Shown in pieces: positions 1 through 7,737 of a stretch of 64,000 bases of DNA. Numbering within the stretch: position 1 is the first letter of the stretch; the number at the start of each line of letters is the position of its first letter. The DNA is taken from assembly GCA_021802555.1 (NCBI GenBank), contig JAJZRU010000001.1:124001-188000 (forward strand), in the 5' to 3' direction. The translations under genes were made by a program, and so were the position numbers. This DNA is from Pseudomonadota bacterium (GTDB taxonomy: Bacteria; Pseudomonadota; Gammaproteobacteria; Burkholderiales; Thiobacillaceae). The notes below the pieces were generated by a model, which was given only the letters and a program-made list of their open reading frames with translations, had not been told where the DNA came from and made no database searches.

Positions 1-2212
1 GGACTATCGGGGCGCTGGGCTTGAGCGCCAGTGCCTGCCGGTAGGCGGCGATGGCGGCGGCGTAGTCCTTGCGCGCAAAGGCGACGTCGCCGCTGAGGAA
101 GGCGGCCAAGCCGTATGCCGAGTGCGGCAGCGCGGCGATCACGCTGCGCGCGTCGTCGTAGCGCTGCATCTTGATGTACTGTTCCACCAGCGCGGCTTGC
201 AGCACCGGAGCCTGATTGCTCAGGGTGACCGCCTGCTGCAGGTGCTTGAGCGTTTCATTCTGGTCGCCGTTGGCATCGTAGGCGCGTGCCACGAGCATCT
301 GCACCTCGGTCGATTTGGGCAGCAGATCGCCGAGCTTGCGGAACGAATCCAGGGCGTTGGCTTTTTCGCCGGCAGCGAGTTGGGCTTCGCCCAGCAATTC
401 CAGCGCCGCCGGGTTGGAAGGCTGCAGGTCATGGGCGGCGCGCGCATGCACCAGGGCTTCGGCGCTGTTGCCTTGCTTGAGGTAATAGGCGGCCTTGAGC
501 ATGCGCGGCTGCGGCGCATTGGGGTGCGCGGCCGCAGCCTTGTCCAGCCAGCCCAGATAAATTGCATCCTGTTTCTGCGCCAGCGCCAGCTGCGCCAAGG
601 CGAGCATGGCCGGCAGGCTGGTCGGGTCGGCCTTGAGCAGGGATTCGAATTGCGCGTGCGCCGCCTGGGGCTGGTTTTGCGCCAGATCCATCTGCGCCAG
701 ATTGGCGGCGGCGGGGAAATATTTCGCGTCCCGGAGCAAGGCCTGCTGGAAGCTCCGGCGCGCCGCCAGGTAATCCTTTTTGCCAAGATAGGCCGAACCT
801 TGCAGGTTCCAGGCCGCGGGGTCGCGGGGCTGTTTTTTCAGCCAGACGGCGACGGCATTCAAGGCTTGGTCGTATAGTCCGCGCTGCAGATAACTCAGTG
901 CCAGCAGCATGTCGGGCCGGGTCGCGTTCTTGTCCAGCTGCGCCGCGCTTTGCAGATCCGCCAGGCCGGCATCGTTGCCCGCACCCAGGCGCGCCATGCC
1001 CAGGTCGACCAGCACGCCGGCGTTGTCGGGCGCGAGCTTGCTGGCCTGCTGGAAATAACCTACGGCCTCCTCCGGCTTGCGGCGCGCCAGGGCGATTTCG
1101 CCCGCCAGGGTGAGCACCGCCGGGTCCCGGCTGGTTTGCGGATCGAGCGGCGCAAGCGTGCTGCGGGCGTCGTCGACTTCGCCCAGGCGCAGCTGCGTGG
1201 CCGCCAGCAGGCGGCGCGCGAACGCGTCGTCGGGGCGCGCGGCAAGCGCCTTGCCCACCTGCGTCTGTGCCTGCTGCAGATTGTCCAGGCGAAATTCCAC
1301 CGCGCCGGAGAGCAGCAGGGCGGGCGGAAAATCCGGCGCGCTTTTCAGCACCGCCGCCAGGGCGTCGCGCGCCGGCTTGATTGCGCCCCGCTGATAATCG
1401 ATCAAGGCCAGCGTATAGCGCGCCAGCAGGTTGCCCGGGCTGTCTTTCAACACCTGCTCGGCCAGGCTGCGCGCCTGCGCCGGCTGGCCTTGCGCCAGGG
1501 CCAGGCGCGCGAGCGCCAAACGTGCGCCGTAGTGATGCGGATTGATTGCGAGCACGGCTTCATAAGCCTGCCGCGCGGCTGGCATCTGCCCCTGGGCGCG
1601 CAGCAGGTCCGCCTTCAGCAGCAGGGCGTCGATCATTCGGGGATCTCGCGCCAGCGCCAGATCGATCTGCTGCATGGCCTCGGCGGCCTTGCCGGCCAGC
1701 AGCAGGACGCGCGCACGGGCCACATTGAGCACGGCGCTGTCGGGCCGGGCGGCCTGGGCCTGATCGAGCAGCTCGCCGGCTTCTATGCTCTTGCCTTGCG
1801 CCAGGTAGGCCTCGGCGCGGGCTGCCGCCAGGGCCGCGTAGTCCGGGTCCTGCCGATCCGGTGCGGGCTCGTCCAGAATGCGTTGGAATTCTCCCGACCC
1901 CAGCCAGGCGCGCAGCAGCAGCGGCGTGACCGCCCGACGATCGTAGCCGAGGTCGCGCGCGCGTTCCAGTTCCTTGGCTGCGGCGGCGAAGTTCGAGGTG
2001 TCGAAATCGATCTTGCCGAGCAGAAAACGCGCGGCGGGGTTTTTGGGCTGCTGCTGGAGCAGGTTCTTGAGCTGGATGACGGCGCCGTTGTAGTCGCCCT
2101 TCCGCTGCATGGCCTGGGCCTGCGCGAGCAGCACCTGTGGGGATTCGTGGCGGCCGCACGCGCCCAGGGCGAGGGCGAGCAGCAGAATCAGGATGCGGCG
2201 CGGCGGCATCAT
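1..2212 (-). CDS. prsT: PEP-CTERM system TPR-repeat lipoprotein PrsT (3' end outside window)
   Basis: The minus-strand frame is open from position 2212 to the window edge and gives about 737 residues. The protein starts MMPPRRILILLL and has a lipoprotein signal ending in LALGAC, with the lipidated Cys at residue 19. The rest is almost entirely TPR-like helical repeats rich in Ala and Leu. The start overlaps the prsR stop in an ATGA, so the two are translationally coupled. The order kinase, regulator, TPR lipoprotein is the known prsK-prsR-prsT arrangement of XrtA/PEP-CTERM genomes. PrsT proteins are usually about 900 residues, so roughly the last 150-200 are missing here. The inferred role is an envelope scaffold in exopolysaccharide or PEP-CTERM protein export; the exact function is not known. 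Confidence 0.88.
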   Translation of the reverse strand, partial: MMPPRRILILLLALALGACGRHESPQVLLAQAQAMQRKGDYNGAVIQLKNLLQQQPKNPAARFLLGKIDFDTSNFAAAAKELERARDLGYDRRAVTPLLLRAWLGSGEFQRILDEPAPDRQDPDYAALAAARAEAYLAQGKSIEAGELLDQAQAARPDSAVLNVARARVLLLAGKAAEAMQQIDLALARDPRMIDALLLKADLLRAQGQMPAARQAYEAVLAINPHHYGARLALARLALAQGQPAQARSLAEQVLKDSPGNLLARYTLALIDYQRGAIKPARDALAAVLKSAPDFPPALLLSGAVEFRLDNLQQAQTQVGKALAARPDDAFARRLLAATQLRLGEVDDARSTLAPLDPQTSRDPAVLTLAGEIALARRKPEEAVGYFQQASKLAPDNAGVLVDLGMARLGAGNDAGLADLQSAAQLDKNATRPDMLLALSYLQRGLYDQALNAVAVWLKKQPRDPAAWNLQGSAYLGKKDYLAARRSFQQALLRDAKYFPAAANLAQMDLAQNQPQAAHAQFESLLKADPTSLPAMLALAQLALAQKQDAIYLGWLDKAAAAHPNAPQPRMLKAAYYLKQGNSAEALVHARAAHDLQPSNPAALELLGEAQLAAGEKANALDSFRKLGDLLPKSTEVQMLVARAYDANGDQNETLKHLQQAVTLSNQAPVLQAALVEQYIKMQRYDDARSVIAALPHSAYGLAAFLSGDVAFARKDYAAAIAAYRQALALKPSAPIV

Positions 2213-3564
2213 TTCAGTCCGTAGCGGTTCATGAGGTCGTATAGCGTGGGGCGGGACACGCCCAGCAGCTCGGCGGTCTGCGCGATGTTGTTCTGGGTGC
2301 GCGCGAGGGCGCGCACGATGGCGCGCCGCTCGGCTTCTTCGCGCACCTGGCGCAGGTTGAAGGGCAGATTGTCCTTTATCGCGGCCTGCTCCAGCCCCAG
2401 ATCCTGGACGGAAATCATGGGGCCGTCGCTCATGATGACGGCGCGCCGCAGCAGGTTTTCCATTTCCCGAACGTTGCCGGGCCAGCTGTGGGCCTCCAGC
2501 GCATGCAGGGCATCCGCCGAGAAGCCTTTGATGCTGCGCTTCTCCGCGCGCGCCAGGCGTTCCAGGAAGGCGTGCGCCAGCAGGCTGGCGTCGCCCGGGC
2601 GTTCGCGCAGCGGCGGGATGTCGATGACGATTTCCGACAGACGGTAATAGAGGTCTTCGCGGAACCGGCCCTCCTGGATCATGGTGCGCAAATCCTGGTG
2701 CGTGGCGCACACCACGCGCACGTCCACGGGGATTTCGCTGCGCCCGCCCAACCGCTCGATGACACGCTCCTGCAGGAAGCGCAGCAGCTTGGCCTGCAGC
2801 GGCAGGGGCAGGTCGCCGATTTCGTCCAGGAACAGAGTGCCTTCGTGCGCGGTTTCGATTTTTCCTATGGTCTGCTTGGCGGCGCCGGTGAAGGCGCCTT
2901 TTTCATAGCCGAACAGCTCCGACTCGAGCAGGTTTTCCGGAATGGCCGCGCAGTTGATGGCGACGAAGCGCTTGGCGGCGCGCGGGCTCAGCGTGTGCAG
3001 GGCGCGCGCCAGCACTTCCTTGCCGGTGCCCGATTCGCCCAGGATCAGCACCGTCGCCGCCGAAGGCGCCACTTTCTCCACCGTGCGGCAGACCTTGAGC
3101 ATGGCCGGATCGCCGGTGATGAGTCCGTCCAGCGGCGACTGGCCGCGGGTTTGCTGGTAATGGCGGTTTTCTGCCTCCAGGGCGTGCACGTGAAAGGCGC
3201 GCGCCACCTGCACGGCGAGCACCTCGGGATCGAAGGGTTTCTGGAAGAAATCATGTGCGCCCATGGCGATGGCCTTGAGCGCGTTGCTGCGGTCCTGGTT
3301 GCCGGTGACCACGATGACCTTGGTGGCGGGGGCGAGCGAGGAGATGTTTTCCAGCACTGCGAGCCCTTCGCTGGCGCCGTCGGCGTCCGGCGGCAGGCCC
3401 AGGTCCAGGAGCACGACGGCCGGCTGCACGCGCCGGATCTGAGCGAGCGCGCTGTCGCGGTCTTCGGCCAGGGCGACGTCATAGTTTTCCAGCGTCCAGC
3501 GTATCTGCTTTTGCAGGCCGGGGTCGTCCTCCACCACCAGCAGGGCAGGTTTGTTCTCGCTCAT
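2209..3564 (-). CDS. prsR: PEP-CTERM-box sigma-54 response regulator PrsR
   Basis: This 451-residue protein is an NtrC/AtoC-type enhancer-binding regulator. The receiver domain (about 5-120) has acidic residues E12, D13 and D14 and the phospho-acceptor D54. The AAA+ domain has a Walker A motif GESGTGKE at 176-183 and the sigma-54 contact loop GAFTGA at 223-228. A Fis-type helix-turn-helix occupies about the last 45 residues (AELLGVSRPTLYDLMNRYG). The start overlaps the prsK stop by ATGA and the stop overlaps the prsT start by ATGA. It should activate sigma-54 promoters of PEP-CTERM and EPS genes after phosphorylation by PrsK. Candidate targets in this window are the promoters near 7070, 23025 and 24205. 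Confidence 0.95.
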   Translation of the reverse strand: MSENKPALLVVEDDPGLQKQIRWTLENYDVALAEDRDSALAQIRRVQPAVVLLDLGLPPDADGASEGLAVLENISSLAPATKVIVVTGNQDRSNALKAIAMGAHDFFQKPFDPEVLAVQVARAFHVHALEAENRHYQQTRGQSPLDGLITGDPAMLKVCRTVEKVAPSAATVLILGESGTGKEVLARALHTLSPRAAKRFVAINCAAIPENLLESELFGYEKGAFTGAAKQTIGKIETAHEGTLFLDEIGDLPLPLQAKLLRFLQERVIERLGGRSEIPVDVRVVCATHQDLRTMIQEGRFREDLYYRLSEIVIDIPPLRERPGDASLLAHAFLERLARAEKRSIKGFSADALHALEAHSWPGNVREMENLLRRAVIMSDGPMISVQDLGLEQAAIKDNLPFNLRQVREEAERRAIVRALARTQNNIAQTAELLGVSRPTLYDLMNRYGLK

Positions 3565-5621
3565 GCGGCCACTCCCAAGTCGTTATTGCGCCGCGCCAGG
3601 GGCAGCAGGATGCGAAAGCGGGTGCCCTGGCCGGGGGCGCTTTCGACTTCCACGCGGCCGCCCAGCTCGCGCACGTATTCGCGGCATTCGTAGGCGCCTA
3701 TGCCCATGCCCGCGCCCTTGGTTGAATCGAAAGGGCGGAACAGGCGCGTACGGATGAATTCGGCGTCCATGCCGGTGCCGGTGTCGCTGATTTCCAGGCG
3801 CGCCATGCCGCCGGTCTCGTTCAGCGCCATTATCACGCGTCCGTCCTCGGGTGTCGCCTCGAGCGCATTTTGCAGCACGTGGCCGATGGCGCGCGCAAGC
3901 TGGGCGGCGTCCGCCAGCACCGCGCAGGGCGTGCAGGCCACGCGCAATTCCGGCTTCAGGCGAAATCCGCCCTTGCTGGCCGCGATATCCGGCAGTAGCG
4001 CGTCCAGCTCAATGGCGGCGCGGCCGCTGGAACCGGCGCTGCGCCGCAGCTGGGCGAGGATTTTGTTCATGCGGCTGATGGAGCTTTCGACGGTGAGCAG
4101 CATGTCCTGCTGGAACTCCGGATTGTCGCGGTGCTTCTTGGCGTTGCTCAGGAGCAGGGACAGTTGCGCCACCAGATTCTTGAGGTCATGGATGACGAAA
4201 GTGGTGGCGCGGTTGTAGGACTCGAACTGGCGCGCCACGATGAGATCGTTGGCCGCTTTCATCTGCGCCAGATGCGTGGCGGCCTGGCGCGCGGCGGTCT
4301 TGATCAGGTCGCCCACTTCCCAGTTGAGCCGCACATGGGCCAGGGAGCGCTTGAGCGCCACCACGCCGATGGCCTGTTCCTGCACCAGCAGCGGGATGAT
4401 CAGCCAGAGGTCGGCGGCGGCGTGCAGCCCGGCGGGCAGCGCCAAACCTTCGTAGCGCGCTGGCTCGCGGCGGTATTCGTCGGCGTCGATCACCCATTGC
4501 TTCTGCTCCAGCCAGGCGACGAAGGCGTCGGCGTCGCCTGGCAGCTCCGGGGCATCGGACATGTTCCAGTGGCCGGCGCGCACCAGACCGCCTTCCTCGC
4601 GCAGCCAGAGGGCTCCGCCCGGACTTTCCACCAGGCCGGCGAGCGCTTCCACGGCACGCTCGCACAGCACCCCGCCCGGCGCGCCTTGCGAGAGCGCGCG
4701 CGTGAAGCGCAGCCATTCCTCGCGGTAGTCGTAGTGGTAGCTGAACAGATGCTTGCTCAAGAGCACGCGCAGGCGCGCGCGCAGCGTGCCCGAGAACACC
4801 ACCACCATGAGCAGCAAGAGGGTGGCGAAAAGGAACAGCGTCTGCAGCACGCCGCCCCAGTCGCCGCCGAACAGGCGGATGTAGTAGCCGACCGCGGCCA
4901 TGAGCAGCAGATAGGTGCCTGCCCCCAGCAGGGTGGCGGTGTGAAAGACCAAATGGCGCGAGATGCGCATCTGCGCGTCGCTCTGGCGCGCCAGCGAGAT
5001 GGCCAGCAGAGGCATGAGCAGGGCGTTGGCGTAGCCGCGCGCCGACCACAGTCCCCAGTCCAGGCCGCCCAGCAGCATGGCCTTCGTGTACAGATAGAAG
5101 TCGTAGGTGAACAACGCGCCCAGGCCCACGGCGAGGAATTTCAGCGCCCAGCGATCCTCCTTGCGCGTGCTGCGGTAGACCTGCTCCACCAGAACCAGGC
5201 CGATCAGGGTCAACCCCATCATGCCGGCGAAGAAGGGCAGGCCGCCGCCCGGCGCCGGGGTGGACGAATAACCCCAGAACAGCAGGCCGGCCAGCAGCAG
5301 CGCCGCCAGCACCACGGGCAGGCTCACCAGCAGGCGGAGGAAGCCGGGACGCGGGGCGCCGGCCCGGCGCGCGTCGAGCAGGCGCGCCAGGTAGGCGATC
5401 CAGCCGGCGTCGCGCACCACTTCCAGAGCGCCCAGCACATAGGGAAAGGTGGGGTGCAAGGTGGCTGCGCCGGCCCACAGGAAGCTCAGGAAGGATGCCG
5501 CGGCGAGCCAGCGATGATGCGGCCGCTCGCGCCAGAGGGTGAGGGCGAGCACGGCGAGCAGCCCGGACGCCAGGGTGGCGAAGCTGTAGCCGAGGGAGGC
5601 GATGAGCGGGTTGTAGGGCAT
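3561..5621 (-). CDS. prsK: XrtA/PEP-CTERM system membrane histidine kinase PrsK
   Basis: The protein has 686 residues. The N-terminal ~290 residues contain a series of hydrophobic segments, consistent with a multi-pass membrane sensor. A GAF-like region follows (about 310-455). The dimerisation/phospho-acceptor helix contains IHDLKN with His at about residue 478. The C-terminal ATPase domain shows an N-box (LQNALEA), a G1 box (ISDTGTGMD) and a G2 box (GAGMGIGAYECREY). The architecture and linkage to prsR and prsT match the TIGR02916 family. The signal it senses is unknown. It starts 7 bases after the stop of the upstream sugar transferase gene, in the same operon. Confidence 0.93.
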   Translation of the reverse strand: MPYNPLIASLGYSFATLASGLLAVLALTLWRERPHHRWLAAASFLSFLWAGAATLHPTFPYVLGALEVVRDAGWIAYLARLLDARRAGAPRPGFLRLLVSLPVVLAALLLAGLLFWGYSSTPAPGGGLPFFAGMMGLTLIGLVLVEQVYRSTRKEDRWALKFLAVGLGALFTYDFYLYTKAMLLGGLDWGLWSARGYANALLMPLLAISLARQSDAQMRISRHLVFHTATLLGAGTYLLLMAAVGYYIRLFGGDWGGVLQTLFLFATLLLLMVVVFSGTLRARLRVLLSKHLFSYHYDYREEWLRFTRALSQGAPGGVLCERAVEALAGLVESPGGALWLREEGGLVRAGHWNMSDAPELPGDADAFVAWLEQKQWVIDADEYRREPARYEGLALPAGLHAAADLWLIIPLLVQEQAIGVVALKRSLAHVRLNWEVGDLIKTAARQAATHLAQMKAANDLIVARQFESYNRATTFVIHDLKNLVAQLSLLLSNAKKHRDNPEFQQDMLLTVESSISRMNKILAQLRRSAGSSGRAAIELDALLPDIAASKGGFRLKPELRVACTPCAVLADAAQLARAIGHVLQNALEATPEDGRVIMALNETGGMARLEISDTGTGMDAEFIRTRLFRPFDSTKGAGMGIGAYECREYVRELGGRVEVESAPGQGTRFRILLPLARRNNDLGVAA

Positions 5622-5628
5622 GGCAGGG

Positions 5629-7026
5629 CTAGCGCGCGCCCTTGCCCCAGAGGACCACCTGCACGGTCTGTAGCAGGATCATGAGGTCCAGGAACAGGCT
5701 GTGGTTCTTGACGTAATACAGGTCGTACTGGAGTTTTTCCAAGGCGTCCTCCCTGCTGGCGCCATAACTGTAGCGCACTTGCGCCCAGCCGGTGATGCCG
5801 GGTTTGACGTTGTGGCGCGCGGCGTAGTAGGGGATGTCCTTCTTCAGCTCGGAAACGAAATAGGGGCGTTCCGGGCGCGGGCCGACGAAGCTCATGTCGC
5901 CCATGAAGACGTTGAAGATCTGCGGCAGCTCGTCGATGCGGGTGCGCCGGATGAAGCGCCCCACGCGCGTGGTGCGGTCGTCGTTCCGGCGCGCCCATTG
6001 CGGCTTGCCGTCCTTTTCCGCGTCCTGGCGCATGCTGCGGAATTTGAAGATGGTGAACGGCCGGCCGTACTGGCCGATGCGCATTTGGCGGTAGAGCACC
6101 GGGCCGGGGCTTTCCAGGCGGACGGCGAGCGCGGCGACCAGCATCACGGGAGCGGTGGCCGTCAGCAGCAGGGCGCTGAAAACCAGGTCGAACATGCGCT
6201 TCATGGTATCGCGCAGCACGCCCTGATCGAAGCCGTCGCCCAGGATCATCCAGCTGGCGTTCAGGGAGTCGAGCTGCAAATGGCCGTTCTCGCGCTCGAA
6301 GAAGCTGGAAAGCTCCAGTACCTTGATGCCGCGCAGGCGGCACTCCAGAAGCTCGGGCACGGGCATGCCGCCGCCGCGCCGGTCGCGCACGGCGAGCACG
6401 ATTTCCTGCACCTGCAGGCGCTGCACCAGGTTCATGAGCGGTTCATCGTCCGCGCAGACACGGTCGGCGGGGACGAAGTGATGCACGCCGCCCACGGGAT
6501 GGTAGCCGAGCACCTGGATGTTGGCGGCGCTGCCGCGCTTTTGCAGCATCTCTTCGATTTTCGCCGCGCGGCTGCCGGTGCCCAGCACGAGCACGCGCGT
6601 CTTGAGGGCGGCGATGTCGGTCCAGCGGTAGAAAGCCAGGCGCAGCAGGAAAATGCTGCCCAGGGCAAGGCCCAGGGCCAGCAGGAAGACGCCGCGGCCG
6701 ACGAACAGCAGCTCCGGGAAAACGTAGAACAGCAGGCCCATGACCATGAAGCCCAGGCCGAAGCTCAGGCCCAGGCGCAGCAGCAGGGATTTCACGTTCA
6801 GGCGCCATTCCCAGCCGTACAGGCCGAAGGCCGTCATGATGAGCAGCATGACGAGGGCGAACACCAGGGCCCTGGGCAGCAGCGGGGTGAGCGACTTGGG
6901 CAGCGGTTCGAGCCCGCCGAAGCGCACGTCGATGCCGAAATACAGCGCGGCGACGATGAGCAGCCCCTCGGCGGCGAAGAGCAGCACGATGCCGCTGGGA
7001 ATGTAGTGGCGGAAAAAGCGGATCAC
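5629..7026 (-). CDS. EpsB-type undecaprenyl-phosphate sugar transferase of XrtA/PEP-CTERM systems
   Basis: The protein has 465 residues and the polyisoprenyl-phosphate hexose-1-phosphate transferase fold. About four hydrophobic helices lie in the first ~125 residues, followed by a CoA-binding-like Rossmann region. A fifth membrane segment near 270-295 precedes the bacterial sugar transferase catalytic domain (GPVLYRQMRIGQYGRPFTIFK, then FRSM, RIDELPQ, VGPRPERP and KPGITGWAQ motifs). It should load the first sugar onto undecaprenyl phosphate for exopolysaccharide synthesis at the inner membrane. It resembles the TIGR03013 family found with XrtA. The start is GTG at 7026 and no strong Shine-Dalgarno is visible. 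It is the first gene of the prsKRT operon, behind a sigma-54-like promoter. Confidence 0.9.
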   Translation of the reverse strand: MIRFFRHYIPSGIVLLFAAEGLLIVAALYFGIDVRFGGLEPLPKSLTPLLPRALVFALVMLLIMTAFGLYGWEWRLNVKSLLLRLGLSFGLGFMVMGLLFYVFPELLFVGRGVFLLALGLALGSIFLLRLAFYRWTDIAALKTRVLVLGTGSRAAKIEEMLQKRGSAANIQVLGYHPVGGVHHFVPADRVCADDEPLMNLVQRLQVQEIVLAVRDRRGGGMPVPELLECRLRGIKVLELSSFFERENGHLQLDSLNASWMILGDGFDQGVLRDTMKRMFDLVFSALLLTATAPVMLVAALAVRLESPGPVLYRQMRIGQYGRPFTIFKFRSMRQDAEKDGKPQWARRNDDRTTRVGRFIRRTRIDELPQIFNVFMGDMSFVGPRPERPYFVSELKKDIPYYAARHNVKPGITGWAQVRYSYGASREDALEKLQYDLYYVKNHSLFLDLMILLQTVQVVLWGKGAR

Positions 7027-7062
7027 GTTGGCGGTGGGATGCCCGGTATTTTTGGCGTTTCC

Positions 7063-7078
7063 AGCAGAATTTATGCCA
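7063..7078 (-). promoter_or_regulatory. sigma-54 (-24/-12) promoter for the sugar transferase-prsKRT operon
   Basis: On the minus strand the site reads TGGCATAAATTCTGCT. It has GG and GC separated by exactly 10 bases, as required for sigma-54. The predicted transcription start is near 7053, about 27 bases upstream of the GTG start. A sigma-54 promoter here means PrsR could regulate its own operon. No PEP-CTERM box like those near 23100 and 24285 was found at the equivalent distance. Confidence 0.65.
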
Positions 7079-7131
7079 GACCCCGGCGCCGCCCTATTCC
7101 ACTATCGGCAAATTGACAAAGCGAACGTAAT

Positions 7132-7737
7132 TCAGGAGACGGCGCCGGGGGCCGGTTCCCCCCCGGCCGCCAGCAGCTGCGCCAGCTGCGCGCGGCGAAC
7201 ACGGCTGGGCTGGCCGTTGGGCAGAGTGCGGCGCAGTTGACGCAATTCCGACAGCGGATAAAGCACGAGATCGACCACGGCGCGCGGGTCGCTGACCCGG
7301 TAGCGCGGAAAGACCGCCGCACCCAGGCGGTTTTCGCCGCGCACGACCGGCTGCCTCAGCCCCAGCAGAAAGAATTCCAGCTCCTTGGAATTGTCGGCGA
7401 AGAGCTGCAGGTTGATGTCGGAATGGCGGCCGGCCGTGCCTTGCAGCACCGAGCCCGTGAGATGGGGGTCGAATTCCGCCAGCCGGGCCATGTATTCCAG
7501 GGCCACCTCGCGCAGCAGGGCGAGGTGGCCGCTTTGCTCCTCGGCCTGGTAAAGCGCCTGATAGCTGCGCAGGGCGGTTTCGATTTCCTGGTTGTCGGGC
7601 AGCGCGCGGCTGTCGGGCGCGCCCAGCGCGCGCGCCGCCTTGCGCTTGGCGGCGCCGTAATCGAGGCTGCCATCCAGGGCGATGAGGCGCGCCGCCTCGT
7701 GGGCGATCAGGCGGCGCATGTCGCCGCGGTGCTTCAT
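7132..7737 (-). CDS. nucleotidyltransferase-like conserved protein
   Basis: The 201-residue protein begins MKHRGDMRRLIAHEAARLI. A first helical part is followed by a minimal nucleotidyltransferase-like signature (GTAGRHSDINLQLFADN, with a D..L acidic strand) and a second acidic strand (RAVVDLVLYPLSELR). The family is widespread in Betaproteobacteria as an uncharacterised nucleotidyltransferase-domain protein. Its start overlaps the mrcA stop in an ATGA, so it is the promoter-distal gene of the mrcA transcript. The substrate is not known. Confidence 0.75.
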   Translation of the reverse strand: MKHRGDMRRLIAHEAARLIALDGSLDYGAAKRKAARALGAPDSRALPDNQEIETALRSYQALYQAEEQSGHLALLREVALEYMARLAEFDPHLTGSVLQGTAGRHSDINLQLFADNSKELEFFLLGLRQPVVRGENRLGAAVFPRYRVSDPRAVVDLVLYPLSELRQLRRTLPNGQPSRVRRAQLAQLLAAGGEPAPGAVS

